DNA from: Actinomycetota bacterium
GTDB lineage: Bacteria > Actinomycetota > Actinomycetes > Actinomycetales > Dermatophilaceae
NCBI GenBank assembly: GCA_020160805.1
Contig: JAIUPO010000004.1
Location: forward strand, 119,878 to 183,877
DNA: 64,000 nt
Reading direction: 5' to 3'
Of this stretch, positions 1 to 8,927 are shown one piece after another (positions within the stretch are counted from its first letter, which is position 1; the number at the start of each line of letters is the position of its first letter). Below the pieces are notes generated by a model, which was not told the origin of the DNA, made no database searches, and was given only the letters and a program-made list of their open reading frames with translations. Made by a program: the position numbers and the translations under genes.

Positions 1-1751
1 GCGTCACGCTTCTCGGCTTCCGCAAGCGGCATGTCAACGAAGACCTCGACGAACTCGCCGTCCGCGATCAGCTCGCGCGCCATCTCGCGTTCGGCGCGGA
101 AGGGCGAGATCGAGGAGACGATCGTGATCAGGCCGGCATCCGCCATCAGCTTGGCGACCTCGGCGAGCCGGCGGGCGTTCTCGACCCGGTCGGCGTCATC
201 GAAGCCGAGGTCCTTGGACAGGCCGTGGCGGATGTTGTCGCCATCGAGCAGGAAGGTATGCCGGTTCATCCGCGCCAGCTGCACCTCCAGCTCATTGGCG
301 ACCTCGGACTTGCCGGCGCCGCTGAGCCCGGTCAGCCAGATGACGGCCGGAGCCTGGTGCTTCATCTTCGCGTGGTGGGCCCGGTCGATCTCCAGCGGCT
401 GCCAGGCGACATTCTTGCCCCGGCGCAGCGCGAAGTGGATCATGCCCGCCGCAACCGTCGCGTTGGTCATCTTGTCGACGACGATGAAGCCGCCGAGGTC
501 GTGACTGTCGGCATACGGCTCGAAGACGATCGGCTTGTCGGTCGAGAAGGTCAGGACGCCAATCGCGTTGAGCCCCAAGGTCTTCGCCGCGACGTGTTCC
601 ATCGTGTTGACGTTGACGGCATACTTCGGGCGCTCGAACTGCGCCGTGACCGTCGTGGTGCCGATCTTGATCCAGTAGGGCCGGCCCGGCAGCATTTCGC
701 TGTCGTCCATCCACACCAGGTGGCACTCGAAGTGGTCCGCGGCCTCGGCCGGGGCGCTGTCGAGCACCAGCACGTCACCGCGCGAGCAGTCGATCTCGTC
801 CTCGAGCGTCAGCGTGACCGCCTGCCCAACCACGGCCTGTTCCAGGTCGCCATCGAAGGTGACGATCCGCGCCACGGTCGAGGTGCGGTTCGTCGGCAGC
901 ACGCGGACCTTGTCGCCGGGGCGCACGATGCCATTGGCGATCGTTCCGGAGAACCCGCGGAAGTCGAGGTCGGGGCGCACGACGCGCTGCACCGGCATAC
1001 GGAAGGGCCGGGCCTGGTCCAGGGTCTGGTCGAGTTCGACCGTCTCCAGGTGGTTCATCAGCGTGGTGCCGGTGTACCAGGGCGTGTTCTCGGAGTGGTT
1101 CGTGATGTTGTCGCCGAGGAAGCCCGAGATCGGGATCGGCGTGAACGCCGTGATGCCGATCGAGTCGGCGAAGGCGCGATAGTCGGCGACGATCTCGTCG
1201 TAGCGCTCCTGGCTGTAGTCGACGAGGTCCATCTTGTTGACCGCGAGGACGATATGCCGGATGCCGAGCAGGTGCGCGAGGTAGCTGTGCCGGCGGGTCT
1301 GCGTCAGCACCCCCTTGCGCGCGTCGATCAGAATGACGGCGAGCTCGGCGGTCGAGGCGCCGGTCACCATATTGCGGGTGTACTGCTCGTGGCCCGGGGT
1401 GTCGGCAACGATGAATTTGCGCTTCTCGGTGCCGAAGAAGCGGTAGGCCACGTCGATCGTGATGCCCTGCTCCCGCTCGGCCGCGAGGCCGTCGACGAGG
1501 AGCGCGAAGTCGATCTGCTCGCCCTGGGTGCCGACCTTCTTGGAGTCGGCCTCAAGGGCCTGCAGGTGGTCCTCGAAGATCATGTGGCTGTCATAGAGCA
1601 TCCGCCCGATCAGGGTGGACTTGCCGTCGTCGACCGAGCCACAGGTGATGAAGCGCAGCATCGTCTTGTGCTGGTGCTTCTCGAGGTAGGCGTCGATGTC
1701 CTCGGCGATCAGGGACTCGACCTGGTAGATCGGCCCTTCCGTGGTGGTCAT
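1..1751 (-). CDS. cysNC: Bifunctional sulfate adenylyltransferase subunit 1 / adenylylsulfate kinase (CysN-CysC fusion), 3' end outside window
   Basis: The GTPase subunit of ATP sulfurylase is fused to APS kinase, so sulfate is activated to APS and then PAPS for assimilation in the cytoplasm. About 583 codons are visible. The G1 loop CGSVDDGKST is at residues 37-46, followed by the ADTPGHEQY and NKMD motifs. The CysC part starts near residue 465 with Walker A GLSGAGKS and the DGDNIRHGL motif. The reading frame is still open at base 1, so the last part of the kinase domain lies outside the window. The ATG at 1751 overlaps the TGA of cysD by one base, so the genes are translationally coupled. 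The fused architecture is common in actinobacteria. Confidence 0.96.
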   Translation of the reverse strand, partial: MTTTEGPIYQVESLIAEDIDAYLEKHQHKTMLRFITCGSVDDGKSTLIGRMLYDSHMIFEDHLQALEADSKKVGTQGEQIDFALLVDGLAAEREQGITIDVAYRFFGTEKRKFIVADTPGHEQYTRNMVTGASTAELAVILIDARKGVLTQTRRHSYLAHLLGIRHIVLAVNKMDLVDYSQERYDEIVADYRAFADSIGITAFTPIPISGFLGDNITNHSENTPWYTGTTLMNHLETVELDQTLDQARPFRMPVQRVVRPDLDFRGFSGTIANGIVRPGDKVRVLPTNRTSTVARIVTFDGDLEQAVVGQAVTLTLEDEIDCSRGDVLVLDSAPAEAADHFECHLVWMDDSEMLPGRPYWIKIGTTTVTAQFERPKYAVNVNTMEHVAAKTLGLNAIGVLTFSTDKPIVFEPYADSHDLGGFIVVDKMTNATVAAGMIHFALRRGKNVAWQPLEIDRAHHAKMKHQAPAVIWLTGLSGAGKSEVANELEVQLARMNRHTFLLDGDNIRHGLSKDLGFDDADRVENARRLAEVAKLMADAGLITIVSSISPFRAEREMARELIADGEFVEVFVDMPLAEAEKRD

Positions 1752-2662
1752 CAGAAGTAGCCCTCCTGCTTCTTCTTCTCCATCGAGCCAGCGCTGTCGT
1801 GGTCGATCGCGCGGCCCTGGCGCTCGGACGTGGTGGTCAGCAGGATCTCCTGAATGACCTCGGGCAGCGTGGTGGCGGTGGACTCGACGGCACCGGTCAG
1901 CGGGTAGCAGCCGAGGGTGCGGAAGCGCACGCTCTTCATCTCCGGAACGCGCCCATTGAGCGGGAAGCGGTCGTCATCGACCATGATCGTCAGACCGTCA
2001 TGCTCGACGACCGGGCGCTCGGCCGCGAAGTAGAGCGGCACGATCTCGATGCCCTCGAGGTGGATGTACTGCCAGATGTCGAGCTCGGTCCAGTTGGACA
2101 GCGGGAAGACTCGCATCGACTCGCCCTTGTGCTTGCGGGCGTTATAGAGCTTCCACAGCTCCGGGCGCTGGTTCTTGGGGTCCCACTGGTGGCGGGCGTT
2201 GCGGAAGGAGAAGACGCGCTCCTTGGCGCGGGACTTCTCCTCATCGCGGCGGCCACCGCCGAAGGCGGCGTCGAAGCCGTACTTGTCGAGCGCCTGCTTC
2301 AGGCCCTCGGTCTTCCACATGTCCGTATGCAGGGGACCGTGGTCGAAGGGATTGATCCCCTTCTCCTTGGCCTCGGGGTTCTGGTAGACGAGCAGCTCCA
2401 TGCCCGCCTCGCGTGCCGCCTTGTCCCGCAGTTCATACATCGCCTGGAACTTCCAGGTGGTGTCGACGTGCAGCAGCGGGAAGGGGGGCGGCGCCGGGTA
2501 GAACGCCTTGCGGGCCAAGTGCAGCATCGTGGCGGAGTCCTTGCCGATGCTGTAGAGCATCACCGGGTTCTCGGCCTCGGCCGCGACCTCCCGCATGATG
2601 TGGATGCTCTCGGCCTCCAGACGCTGCAGATGCGTCAGCGTCTCGGGGCTGGGTTGCGCCAT
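1751..2662 (-). CDS. cysD: Sulfate adenylyltransferase subunit 2
   Basis: This is the catalytic subunit of the CysD-CysN ATP sulfurylase, which makes APS from ATP and sulfate. The 303-residue length is normal for CysD. It carries the PP-loop variant [10 protein letters not shown], the HVDTTWKF segment and the [20 protein letters not shown] region typical of the family. A longer open frame exists upstream, but the ATG at 2662 is preceded by AAGGAAGG at good spacing and gives the usual N-terminus, [13 protein letters not shown]. cysNC follows in the same operon. The roughly 150 bases upstream should hold the promoter, but I see no convincing regulatory site there. Confidence 0.96.
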   Translation of the reverse strand: MAQPSPETLTHLQRLEAESIHIMREVAAEAENPVMLYSIGKDSATMLHLARKAFYPAPPPFPLLHVDTTWKFQAMYELRDKAAREAGMELLVYQNPEAKEKGINPFDHGPLHTDMWKTEGLKQALDKYGFDAAFGGGRRDEEKSRAKERVFSFRNARHQWDPKNQRPELWKLYNARKHKGESMRVFPLSNWTELDIWQYIHLEGIEIVPLYFAAERPVVEHDGLTIMVDDDRFPLNGRVPEMKSVRFRTLGCYPLTGAVESTATTLPEVIQEILLTTTSERQGRAIDHDSAGSMEKKKQEGYF

Positions 2663-2811
2663 GAAAGAGCCTTCCTTTGAAGACAAGTAGGAGAGTGTGC
2701 GGGCCCGTCCCCGACGACCACCGGTGGCAGCGCGAGGAGAAGCGCCGACGCCACATACGCCCCAAGAGGTTATCACGCAGGCCACCGGCGACCGACTGGC
2801 GCTCGGGCCGG

Positions 2812-3462
2812 CTAGGCGCCGAGGAGCAGGTGCTGCAGTTGCTCTGCGGTGTCGGCGAGATGGTCGGGAGCGGCCGCGATCAGCGCGTCGCGATCCCCGG
2901 CCCCCCAGGTCACGGCGATGCTCGCCATGCCGGCCGCCTGGGCAGCCTGGATGTCGACCACGGCATCCCCGACATACACACACTGCTGCACCGGCACCGA
3001 GAGCCGGGCCGCGCCGTGCAGCAGGGGGGCGGGGTTGGGTTTGTGATCGGTGGTGTCCTCGCTGGCGGCGAGGATCGGGACCAGGCCGGCCAGGCCGGTC
3101 AACTCCAGGGCTTCGTCCGCCGTTTCACGGCGCTTGGAGGTCACGATGCCGAGGCGCAGCTGCACGTCGACCAGCGCGCGCACGAGGTCCTCGATGCCGT
3201 CATAGCGACCGATGAGAGTCGGAGCATTGCGCCGGTTCCACGCGATATAGGTCTCCTCAAGGTCGGCCGCCCGCTCGGGATACTCCGCCTCGAAGACCTC
3301 CCCGAGCCGCCGCCCGATCCACGCCCGGACTTCCGCCTCGGGGCGGGGCGCGCCGACGACCGTCGTCAGGGCATGGTCGAAGGAGGCGAGGATGAGCGGG
3401 ATGGTGTCGACGAGCGTGCCGTCGAGATCGAAGAGCGCACCCTGCCACGGAGGAGTTGTCAC
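2812..3462 (-). CDS. HAD-superfamily phosphatase, phosphoglycolate phosphatase / PpaX-like
   Basis: The 216-residue protein has the HAD subfamily I layout. Motif I is [10 protein letters not shown] near the N-terminus with nucleophile and acid/base Asp, followed by a helical cap. Motif II is IVTSKR, the motif III lysine is in HKPNP, and motif IV is YVGDAVVDI. Family members hydrolyse phosphoglycolate, pyrophosphate or sugar phosphates; the sequence does not fix the substrate. The GTG start at 3462 has GGCAGG nine bases upstream. It is divergent from ung, with about 60 bases between the starts. Confidence 0.85.
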   Translation of the reverse strand: MTTPPWQGALFDLDGTLVDTIPLILASFDHALTTVVGAPRPEAEVRAWIGRRLGEVFEAEYPERAADLEETYIAWNRRNAPTLIGRYDGIEDLVRALVDVQLRLGIVTSKRRETADEALELTGLAGLVPILAASEDTTDHKPNPAPLLHGAARLSVPVQQCVYVGDAVVDIQAAQAAGMASIAVTWGAGDRDALIAAAPDHLADTAEQLQHLLLGA

Positions 3463-3523
3463 CCCGATAGCCTGCCAGCGGACGGCCGCTGCGGCCGAAT
3501 CGTCTCGATTGGGCAGGAGAGGT

Positions 3524-4198
3524 ATGGCGCGCCCGCTGGCTGACCTGGTTCACCCGTCGTGGGCGAGCGCGCTGGCCCCCGTGGAGCCGCGGATTGCCGA
3601 GCTCGGCGACTTCCTGCGCGGCGAACTCGCGGCCGGGCACGGATACCTGCCCGCCGGCTCGCATGTCCTGCGCGTCTTCGAGCAACCGCTCGATCAGGTG
3701 CGTGTCTTGATCGTGGGCCAGGATCCGTATCCGACGCCGGGCCATCCCATCGGCCTGTCCTTTTCTGTCGCCGCCGAGGTGCGCCCAATCCCCCGCAGTT
3801 TGGAGAACATCTATACGGAACTGCAGAGCGACCTGGGGTTGCCCCGACCCAGCACGGGCGACTTGACGCCCTGGGCGGAGGCTGGGGTGTTCCTGCTCAA
3901 CCGGGTACTCACGGTGCGTCCTGGCGCGTCGGCCTCGCATCGCGGCAAGGGCTGGGAGGAGGTCACCGCGTGCGCCATCGACGCCCTGGTCTCGCGCGGT
4001 GGGCCGCTGGTCGCCATTTTGTGGGGCCGGGACGCCCGCAACCTCAAGCCGGCCCTCGGCGCTACTCCGGTCATCGAAAGCGCCCACCCTTCGCCGCTCT
4101 CCGCCCACTCCGGCTTCTTCGGCTCCCGCCCGTTCAGCCGCGCCAATGCCGCCCTGGTCGCCCTAGGCGCCGACCCCATCGACTGGCGCCTCCCGTAA
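3524..4198 (+). CDS. ung: Uracil-DNA glycosylase, family 1
   Basis: The enzyme removes uracil from DNA to start base-excision repair. The 224-residue protein has the water-activating motif [18 protein letters not shown], with the catalytic Asp in GQDPY, and the C-terminal loop [18 protein letters not shown], with the catalytic His. The ATG at 3524 was chosen because AGGAG lies just upstream and the protein starts like other Ung proteins; longer in-frame options would run into the HAD gene's promoter. It converges with litR, with a short hairpin between them. Confidence 0.95.
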   Translation: MARPLADLVHPSWASALAPVEPRIAELGDFLRGELAAGHGYLPAGSHVLRVFEQPLDQVRVLIVGQDPYPTPGHPIGLSFSVAAEVRPIPRSLENIYTELQSDLGLPRPSTGDLTPWAEAGVFLLNRVLTVRPGASASHRGKGWEEVTACAIDALVSRGGPLVAILWGRDARNLKPALGATPVIESAHPSPLSAHSGFFGSRPFSRANAALVALGADPIDWRLP

Positions 4199-4208
4199 CC
4201 GGACGCCA

Positions 4209-4224
4209 TGTAGGTTTCCCTACA
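4209..4224. terminator. Small hairpin between convergent ung and litR
   Basis: TGTAGG and CCTACA form a 6-bp stem around a four-base loop in the 34-base gap between two convergent genes. It could act as a weak bidirectional terminator. There is no clear T-tract. Confidence 0.3.
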
Positions 4225-4232
4225 CACAGCGG

Positions 4233-5111
4233 TCAGGCGCGGGCGGTGAGGGCGCGGGCGGTGTCGGCGACGGAGCCGGTATGCCGGTGGACGCGACCCG
4301 GCATACGTCCGGGTGCGGCGGCAGGGCCGGCGATGCCGACCCGGTGGCGGCGGGACAGATCGCTTAGGGCGCGGCGGTTGGTGGTCACGGATTCGGGGTC
4401 GCGGCCGGACAGCACGATCCAGTCCGGTGTGACGCGGTCGGCCATGACGCTGACATCGCGGATTGGGGTGTCGGAGCCGAGGAAGCGGACCCGCCAGCCG
4501 GAGCGGCCGAGCAGCACGCCGAGGCAGAGCAGCGCGAGATCGTGCTGTTCGCCCGGGAGGCAGGCCAGGATGACGACCGGCCCCTGACCGCGTCCCCACG
4601 TCATCGTGTGAGCCGAGAGCCGGCTCCGGATCAGGGCACTGGCGAAATGTTCATGCGCGACACTGGCTTCGCCGGCGGCCCACAGGCCACCGAGTTGACG
4701 CAAGAAGGGCAAGAGTTGCGTCTCGATGGCCTCTTCGATGGGCCGATCGGCGAAGAGCCGGTCCAAAATCGCGTGCACGGCGGCTTCGTCGAAATCCAAG
4801 ACCGCGGCCAGCAAGCTGGCCCCGACATCGCGGGCGGGACGAGAGGCTGAGTTGGCCTTGGGCCCACCATTGGCACGTTCGGCGGCCAGCACGCGGGCGG
4901 CGGCATTCGCAGCCGACACGCCGGACTCGACCAGGCTCGCCGCGGCGCGCACCCGGGCCAGATCGCCCGGGCCGTAGACGCGGTACCCACCCTCGGTCCG
5001 CAATGGGGACACCAGTCCGTATCGCCGCTCCCAGGCGCGGATCGTGTGCGTGGACAGACCGACGCGAGCGCTGAACTCTCCGATGCGCATGGCATCTGTG
5101 GCGCCGGTCAC
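4233..5111 (-). CDS. litR: MerR-family regulator with cobalamin-binding domain (LitR/CarH-type photoreceptor repressor)
   Basis: The N-terminal winged-helix domain starts MRIGEFSARVGLSTHTIRAW and continues with ERRYGL, as in MerR proteins. The C-terminal half is a B12-binding module. It keeps the W-x9-EH motif (WAAGEASVAHEH) and the lower axial histidine motif GEQHD, followed by SGWRVRFLGSD and VLSGRDP. In CarH/LitR proteins these residues bind adenosylcobalamin, and light breaks the tetramer and releases the operator. I place the start at GTG 5111, because TAGAGT lies seven bases upstream without a Shine-Dalgarno (leaderless). GTG 5120 and ATG 5090 are alternatives. It is divergent from an eight-gene lipid-modification-like operon, its probable target. 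Confidence 0.88.
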   Translation of the reverse strand: MTGATDAMRIGEFSARVGLSTHTIRAWERRYGLVSPLRTEGGYRVYGPGDLARVRAAASLVESGVSAANAAARVLAAERANGGPKANSASRPARDVGASLLAAVLDFDEAAVHAILDRLFADRPIEEAIETQLLPFLRQLGGLWAAGEASVAHEHFASALIRSRLSAHTMTWGRGQGPVVILACLPGEQHDLALLCLGVLLGRSGWRVRFLGSDTPIRDVSVMADRVTPDWIVLSGRDPESVTTNRRALSDLSRRHRVGIAGPAAAPGRMPGRVHRHTGSVADTARALTARA

Positions 5112-5118
5112 GGGGGTC

Positions 5119-5124
5119 ACTCTA
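5119..5124 (-). promoter_or_regulatory. Putative -10 box for leaderless litR
   Basis: TAGAGT on the minus strand ends seven bases before GTG 5111, and there is no Shine-Dalgarno. This spacing fits a transcript starting at the initiation codon. Confidence 0.4.
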
Positions 5125-5149
5125 GCGGTCAAAAACCTTAGACAATCAT

Positions 5150-5173
5150 TCGACAACTGGCCCTAGTTGTCGA
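5150..5173. promoter_or_regulatory. Perfect 9-bp inverted repeat, candidate LitR operator
   Basis: TCGACAACT and AGTTGTCGA are separated by six bases in the litR/amine-oxidase intergenic region. A further half-site-like GACAAT lies at 5141-5146. The palindrome sits just upstream of the -10 candidate of the divergent operon, where a repressor would block transcription. MerR-type CarH/LitR proteins bind such palindromes; assignment to LitR is inference. Confidence 0.6.
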
Positions 5174-5174
5174 C

Positions 5175-5180
5175 TACCGT
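5175..5180 (+). promoter_or_regulatory. Putative -10 box of the LitR-divergent operon
   Basis: TACCGT lies seven bases before ATG 5188, and there is no Shine-Dalgarno, which suggests a leaderless mRNA. The inverted repeat at 5150-5173 covers the expected -35 region. Confidence 0.4.
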
Positions 5181-5187
5181 CGACTCT

Positions 5188-6468
5188 ATGAGTGAACATG
5201 CCCAGACCGGCGCCAGACCACGGCGCGTCGCGGTGGTGGGGTCGGGCATCTCGGGTCTCACCGCGGCATACCTGCTGGCTCGGCGCGACCAGGTGACGCT
5301 TTTCGAGGCCGAAGACCGGCTCGGGGGCCACTCGCACACGCACCAGGTGACCAGCCGCAGCGGTCCGCTGGCCGTCGACACCGGCTTCATCGTCCACAAC
5401 GATCGGACCTATCCCCTGCTCACCCGCCTGTTCGCCGAGCTCGGGATCGCGACCCGCGACACCGAGATGTCGATGTCGATCAGCGATCCCTCCTCCGGGC
5501 TGGCATATGCCGGCGGCAAGGGCATCGGGGGTTTCCTCGCCCAGCCACGACGCCTCCTCAGCCCGGCCTATGTCGACCTGCTCCGCTCCGTGCGGCGCTT
5601 TCACCAGCTCGGCGCAGCCTTCCTGGCTAGTCATCCCGCGGACGATCTGACGACCTTTGGGGAGTTCATCGACGAGCACGGGTTCTCGGCACGCTTCACG
5701 AATTTGTATGCCGTGCCGCTGGTTTCGTGTGTCTGGTCCAGTGGACGCCAGGCCGCGCTCGGCTATCCAGCGGTCCATCTTTTTCGATTCCTCGATCACC
5801 ACGGAATGTTGAGCGTGGGCAACTCGCCGCAATGGCGGACGGTGGTCGGTGGGTCCGCGACCTATGTCCACGCGATCGCCGATCGCCTCCCGGACGTGCG
5901 GCGCGGGTCCGGTGTCGTCGGGGTGACACGCCACAGCAATGGCGTCACCCTCGCCACCACGGCGGGCGAGGAGGCCTTCGATCGGGTGGTCGTCGCCACC
6001 CATGCCGATCAGGCACTCGCCCTCCTGCGCGACGCGACCCCTGACGAGAAGGAGATCCTGGGGGCCTTCCGCTACTCGACAAATGAGACCCTTCTGCACC
6101 GGGACGAGTCCTTCCTTCCGTCGACTAAGCGAGCCCGGGCTTCGTGGAACTTCGTTGTTGCCCAACGCAACTCGGACGCGCCAGCGCAGGTAACGTATTG
6201 GATGAACCGATTGCAGGGCTTCGATGAGAGCGATCCGCTGCTGGTGACCTTGAACCCCACTCGTGCGGTCAGTGACAACGACGTCATCGCGCGGATGCGC
6301 TACACCCACCCCATCTTCGACGCGGCGGCCGTCGCCGCCCAATCTCGCCTCACGCAACTCACCACGGGCACAACAACTTTCGCGGGGGCCTATCACGGCT
6401 GGGGCTTCCACGAAGATGGCTGCCGTTCGGGTGTAGCGGCCGCCGCAGCCTTTGGAGCACAGTGGTGA
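5188..6468 (+). CDS. FAD-dependent amine oxidase-like protein (COG2907), first gene of LitR-linked operon
   Basis: The 426-residue flavoprotein has the N-terminal dinucleotide-binding motif VVGSGISGLTAAYLL, then VTLFEAEDRLGGHSHTH, DTGFIVHNDRTYPLLTRL, and a C-terminal YHGWGFHEDGCRSG that closes the FAD site. COG2907 proteins commonly sit beside DUF1365 and a cyclopropane-synthase-like methyltransferase, as in the M. tuberculosis Rv0449c-Rv0447c block. In alphaproteobacteria a flavoprotein of such a cluster is linked to desaturation during furan fatty-acid synthesis. The substrate here is not proven. Its last bases overlap the next gene's GTG. Confidence 0.85.
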   Translation: MSEHAQTGARPRRVAVVGSGISGLTAAYLLARRDQVTLFEAEDRLGGHSHTHQVTSRSGPLAVDTGFIVHNDRTYPLLTRLFAELGIATRDTEMSMSISDPSSGLAYAGGKGIGGFLAQPRRLLSPAYVDLLRSVRRFHQLGAAFLASHPADDLTTFGEFIDEHGFSARFTNLYAVPLVSCVWSSGRQAALGYPAVHLFRFLDHHGMLSVGNSPQWRTVVGGSATYVHAIADRLPDVRRGSGVVGVTRHSNGVTLATTAGEEAFDRVVVATHADQALALLRDATPDEKEILGAFRYSTNETLLHRDESFLPSTKRARASWNFVVAQRNSDAPAQVTYWMNRLQGFDESDPLLVTLNPTRAVSDNDVIARMRYTHPIFDAAAVAAQSRLTQLTTGTTTFAGAYHGWGFHEDGCRSGVAAAAAFGAQW

Positions 6469-7247
6469 CAACGATGGCGCTCTCCTTCCACACCGGCCCG
6501 GCAGCGATGGCCGCAGCCACGCTGCCCGATACGCCGTGCCTGGTCATCGGCGAGGTCGCGCACGTCCGCCACCGCCCGATCCGCAAAGCTTTCAGCAATC
6601 GTCACTATTCGTGGCTCATCGATCTCGACTTCCCGCCACAGGTGCAGAGAACCCTCGGCATCTACTTCGACGCCCGTGATCACCTCTCTGGCGCAACGAC
6701 TTTCGCCGAGCTGAAGGCGGACGCGATCAGCCGAGTGGACGCGTCCGGCATCCCGGGCGATCCCATCGACCGTGTCCTCATGCTGGCCCATCCGCGAGTG
6801 TTGGGTCACACCTTCAACCCGATGACGGCCTACTGGTGTCTCGCCGGCGAGGACCTTCGCGCGGTCGTCATCGAGGTGCACAACACCTATGGCGGGCGAC
6901 ATGCGTATGTCGTCTCGGGGGCCGACGCTGTCGCTGGCACCGAGATTGACAAGACCTTCTATGTCTCGCCGTTCAACGACATCTCCGGCCGGTATGCCGT
7001 GCGCCTGCGCACCACGCCCCGTCAGGTCGCCATCCACATCGAACTCACGGACGATGGCGGCCCCATTCTCACGGCGACGCTCAGTGGCGAGGCTCGCCCC
7101 CTCACGCGCGCCAACCTGCTCCGCACCGTGGTCGCCCGCCCACTCATGACGCATCGGGTCAGCACGATGATCCGCTGGCATGGAATCCGATTGTGGTTGC
7201 GGCGCTTACCAATTCAGCCGGGCGCACGTCAGGGTGGGGTGCGCTAG
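6465..7247 (+). CDS. DUF1365 family protein
   Basis: The 260-residue protein has the DUF1365 signatures: an N-terminal HVRHRPIRKAFSNRHYSW, HPRVLGHTFNPMTAYWC, EVHNTYGGRHAY, and KTFYVSPFNDISGRY. The biochemical role of the family is unknown; it almost always accompanies the COG2907 flavoprotein and a fatty-acid methyltransferase. I use GTG 6465, which overlaps the previous stop as GTGA and has GGAG seven bases upstream; GTG 6462 and ATG 6474 are alternatives. It is likely translationally coupled to the first gene. Confidence 0.87.
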   Translation: MTTMALSFHTGPAAMAAATLPDTPCLVIGEVAHVRHRPIRKAFSNRHYSWLIDLDFPPQVQRTLGIYFDARDHLSGATTFAELKADAISRVDASGIPGDPIDRVLMLAHPRVLGHTFNPMTAYWCLAGEDLRAVVIEVHNTYGGRHAYVVSGADAVAGTEIDKTFYVSPFNDISGRYAVRLRTTPRQVAIHIELTDDGGPILTATLSGEARPLTRANLLRTVVARPLMTHRVSTMIRWHGIRLWLRRLPIQPGARQGGVR

Positions 7248-7249
7248 CC

Positions 7250-8488
7250 ATGAGCAGCACCGCGACACACACGGCACGGCTCGCGCCGATCCGGCCCGTG
7301 GCCACACTGCGCACGGCGGTGGCTCGTCGACTGACCGAAGCGCTACTCGCTCGCGTTCCGGTTCAGGTGCACCTGCCAGCCGGGCAGATTCTCGGCGGCG
7401 GCGACGCTAACGCCCCACGCCTAAACCTGGTGCGCCCGGAGTCGCTCTATCGCCGTCTCGGCGAACATCCGAAGATCGGCCTCGGCGAGGCCTATATGGA
7501 GGGCGACTGGACGGCGGGCGAGGGGACCGACCTCGCGGATGCCCTCGCACCCTTTGCCTCCCAACTCGAATCTCTCCTACCGAAGCCCGTCGTCTCCCTG
7601 CGACGACTCGCCGATTCTGCTCTGCCACAACACCATCGGGGCACCCCCGAGAACGCCGCAGTCAACGTCTCGGCGCACTATGACCTCAGCAACGAACTCT
7701 TCACGGCCTTCCTCGACCCCTCGATGACCTATAGCTCCGCCCTCTTCGTCGGCCCTGAACCCCTGCCCGAGCAAGACCTGCAGCAGGCGCAATGGCGCAA
7801 GATCGATCGCGCGCTCGACGCGGCCGGAGTTGGGGAGGGCACCAGTCTGCTGGAGATCGGCACCGGGTGGGGCGAGCTCGCCTTGCGTGCGGCCGAGCGC
7901 GGCGCTCGGGTCATCAGCATCACCCTCTCCGCCGAGCAGCAGCACCTCGCTCAGGAACGCATCGCGGCGGCCGGCCTGGCAGATCGCGTTGAGGTCCGAT
8001 TGCAGGATTACCGCGCCGTCACGGGCCAGTTCGACGCGATCGTCTCCATCGAGATGATCGAGGCCGTCGGGGACGAGTTCTGGCCCGACTTCTTCGCCAC
8101 GATCGACAACCGCCTTGTCCCCGGCGGGCGCGCCGTTATCCAGGCCATCCTCATGGACCACCATCGCTATCTCGCCACCCGGCACTCCCATGGCTGGATC
8201 CAGGAGTACATCTTTCCCGGCGGCCTGATCCCGTCCCTGGCCGCCATCGACGGCGTCCTCGCCCGGCATACCACCCTGCAGCGGGCGGAGACTTTCGCCT
8301 TCGGCCGGCACTATGCCGAGACACTGCGCCGCTGGCGGGCGAGCTTCACCGACGCTTGGGGGAGCATCGCCAGCGAGCACTTCGACGAGCGCTTCCGCCG
8401 CATGTGGGAGTTCTATCTCGCCTACTGCGAGGCCGGTTTTCGCACCGGTTATCTCGACGTCGCCCAACTCACCCTCCGGAGGATTTGA
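7250..8488 (+). CDS. Cyclopropane-fatty-acid-synthase-family SAM methyltransferase (UfaA/UfaM-like)
   Basis: The 412-residue protein has the family core: HYDLSNELFTAFLDPSMTYS, the SAM-binding LLEIGTGWGELALRAAE, SIEMIEAVG, QEYIFPGG, and a C-terminal tyrosine in HYAETLRRW. Two features differ from classical cyclopropane synthases. The Cys of YSCAYW is Ser (YSSALF), and the segment holding the bicarbonate-site His reads AVIQAI. This suggests a methyl- or methylene-transferring enzyme of the UfaA/UfaM type acting on unsaturated acyl chains of membrane lipids. ATG 7250 lies two bases after the DUF1365 stop. Confidence 0.87.
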   Translation: MSSTATHTARLAPIRPVATLRTAVARRLTEALLARVPVQVHLPAGQILGGGDANAPRLNLVRPESLYRRLGEHPKIGLGEAYMEGDWTAGEGTDLADALAPFASQLESLLPKPVVSLRRLADSALPQHHRGTPENAAVNVSAHYDLSNELFTAFLDPSMTYSSALFVGPEPLPEQDLQQAQWRKIDRALDAAGVGEGTSLLEIGTGWGELALRAAERGARVISITLSAEQQHLAQERIAAAGLADRVEVRLQDYRAVTGQFDAIVSIEMIEAVGDEFWPDFFATIDNRLVPGGRAVIQAILMDHHRYLATRHSHGWIQEYIFPGGLIPSLAAIDGVLARHTTLQRAETFAFGRHYAETLRRWRASFTDAWGSIASEHFDERFRRMWEFYLAYCEAGFRTGYLDVAQLTLRRI

Positions 8489-8489
8489 T

Positions 8490-8927
8490 ATGCCGACCCT
8501 GCACCGCCGCGTGACCACCCACACGGATTGCGACACCGTCTTCGCCTATCTCGCCGACTTCGAGAACGCGACCGAATGGGACTCCGGCACCGTCTCCTGC
8601 ACTCGCACCAGCGGCGACGGCGGGCCCGGGACGACCTATGCCAATGTCTCGAAGTTCGTGGGTCGCACTGTGAAGCTGGAATACACCGTCGAGCGCGTCT
8701 CGGCACCCGACTTCGTCATCGTCGGGCGCAACGAGACGACGACCAGCCGCGACCTCATTGTCGTCACGCCGGCTCCCGACGGCGGCAGCGTCGTGGACTA
8801 CACCGCGGAATTCACCTTCACCGGACCCGCACGCTTCCTTGGCCCTCTGATGATGCCTTTGCTCAACCGCCTCGGCGACGAAACCGCCAAAACCCTGCGC
8901 ACCGCCCTCGACGGACTCACCCCGTGA
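8490..8927 (+). CDS. SRPBCC (START-like) family protein
   Basis: The 145-residue protein shows the polyketide-cyclase/START pattern, with an N-terminal strand and helix (DTVFAYLADFENATEWDSG), central antiparallel strands and a long C-terminal helix (LMMPLLNRLGDETAKTL). The fold binds lipids and other hydrophobic ligands. A role handling modified acyl chains in this operon is inference. GGAGG lies seven bases before ATG 8490, which overlaps the end of the methyltransferase region closely. The stop overlaps the next GTG as GTGA. Confidence 0.75.
   Translation: MPTLHRRVTTHTDCDTVFAYLADFENATEWDSGTVSCTRTSGDGGPGTTYANVSKFVGRTVKLEYTVERVSAPDFVIVGRNETTTSRDLIVVTPAPDGGSVVDYTAEFTFTGPARFLGPLMMPLLNRLGDETAKTLRTALDGLTP

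Noticed and set aside
225..1760. 511-codon plus-strand frame opposite cysNC
   Set aside because: The minus strand encodes a complete GTPase and APS kinase with all motifs; the plus frame has none.
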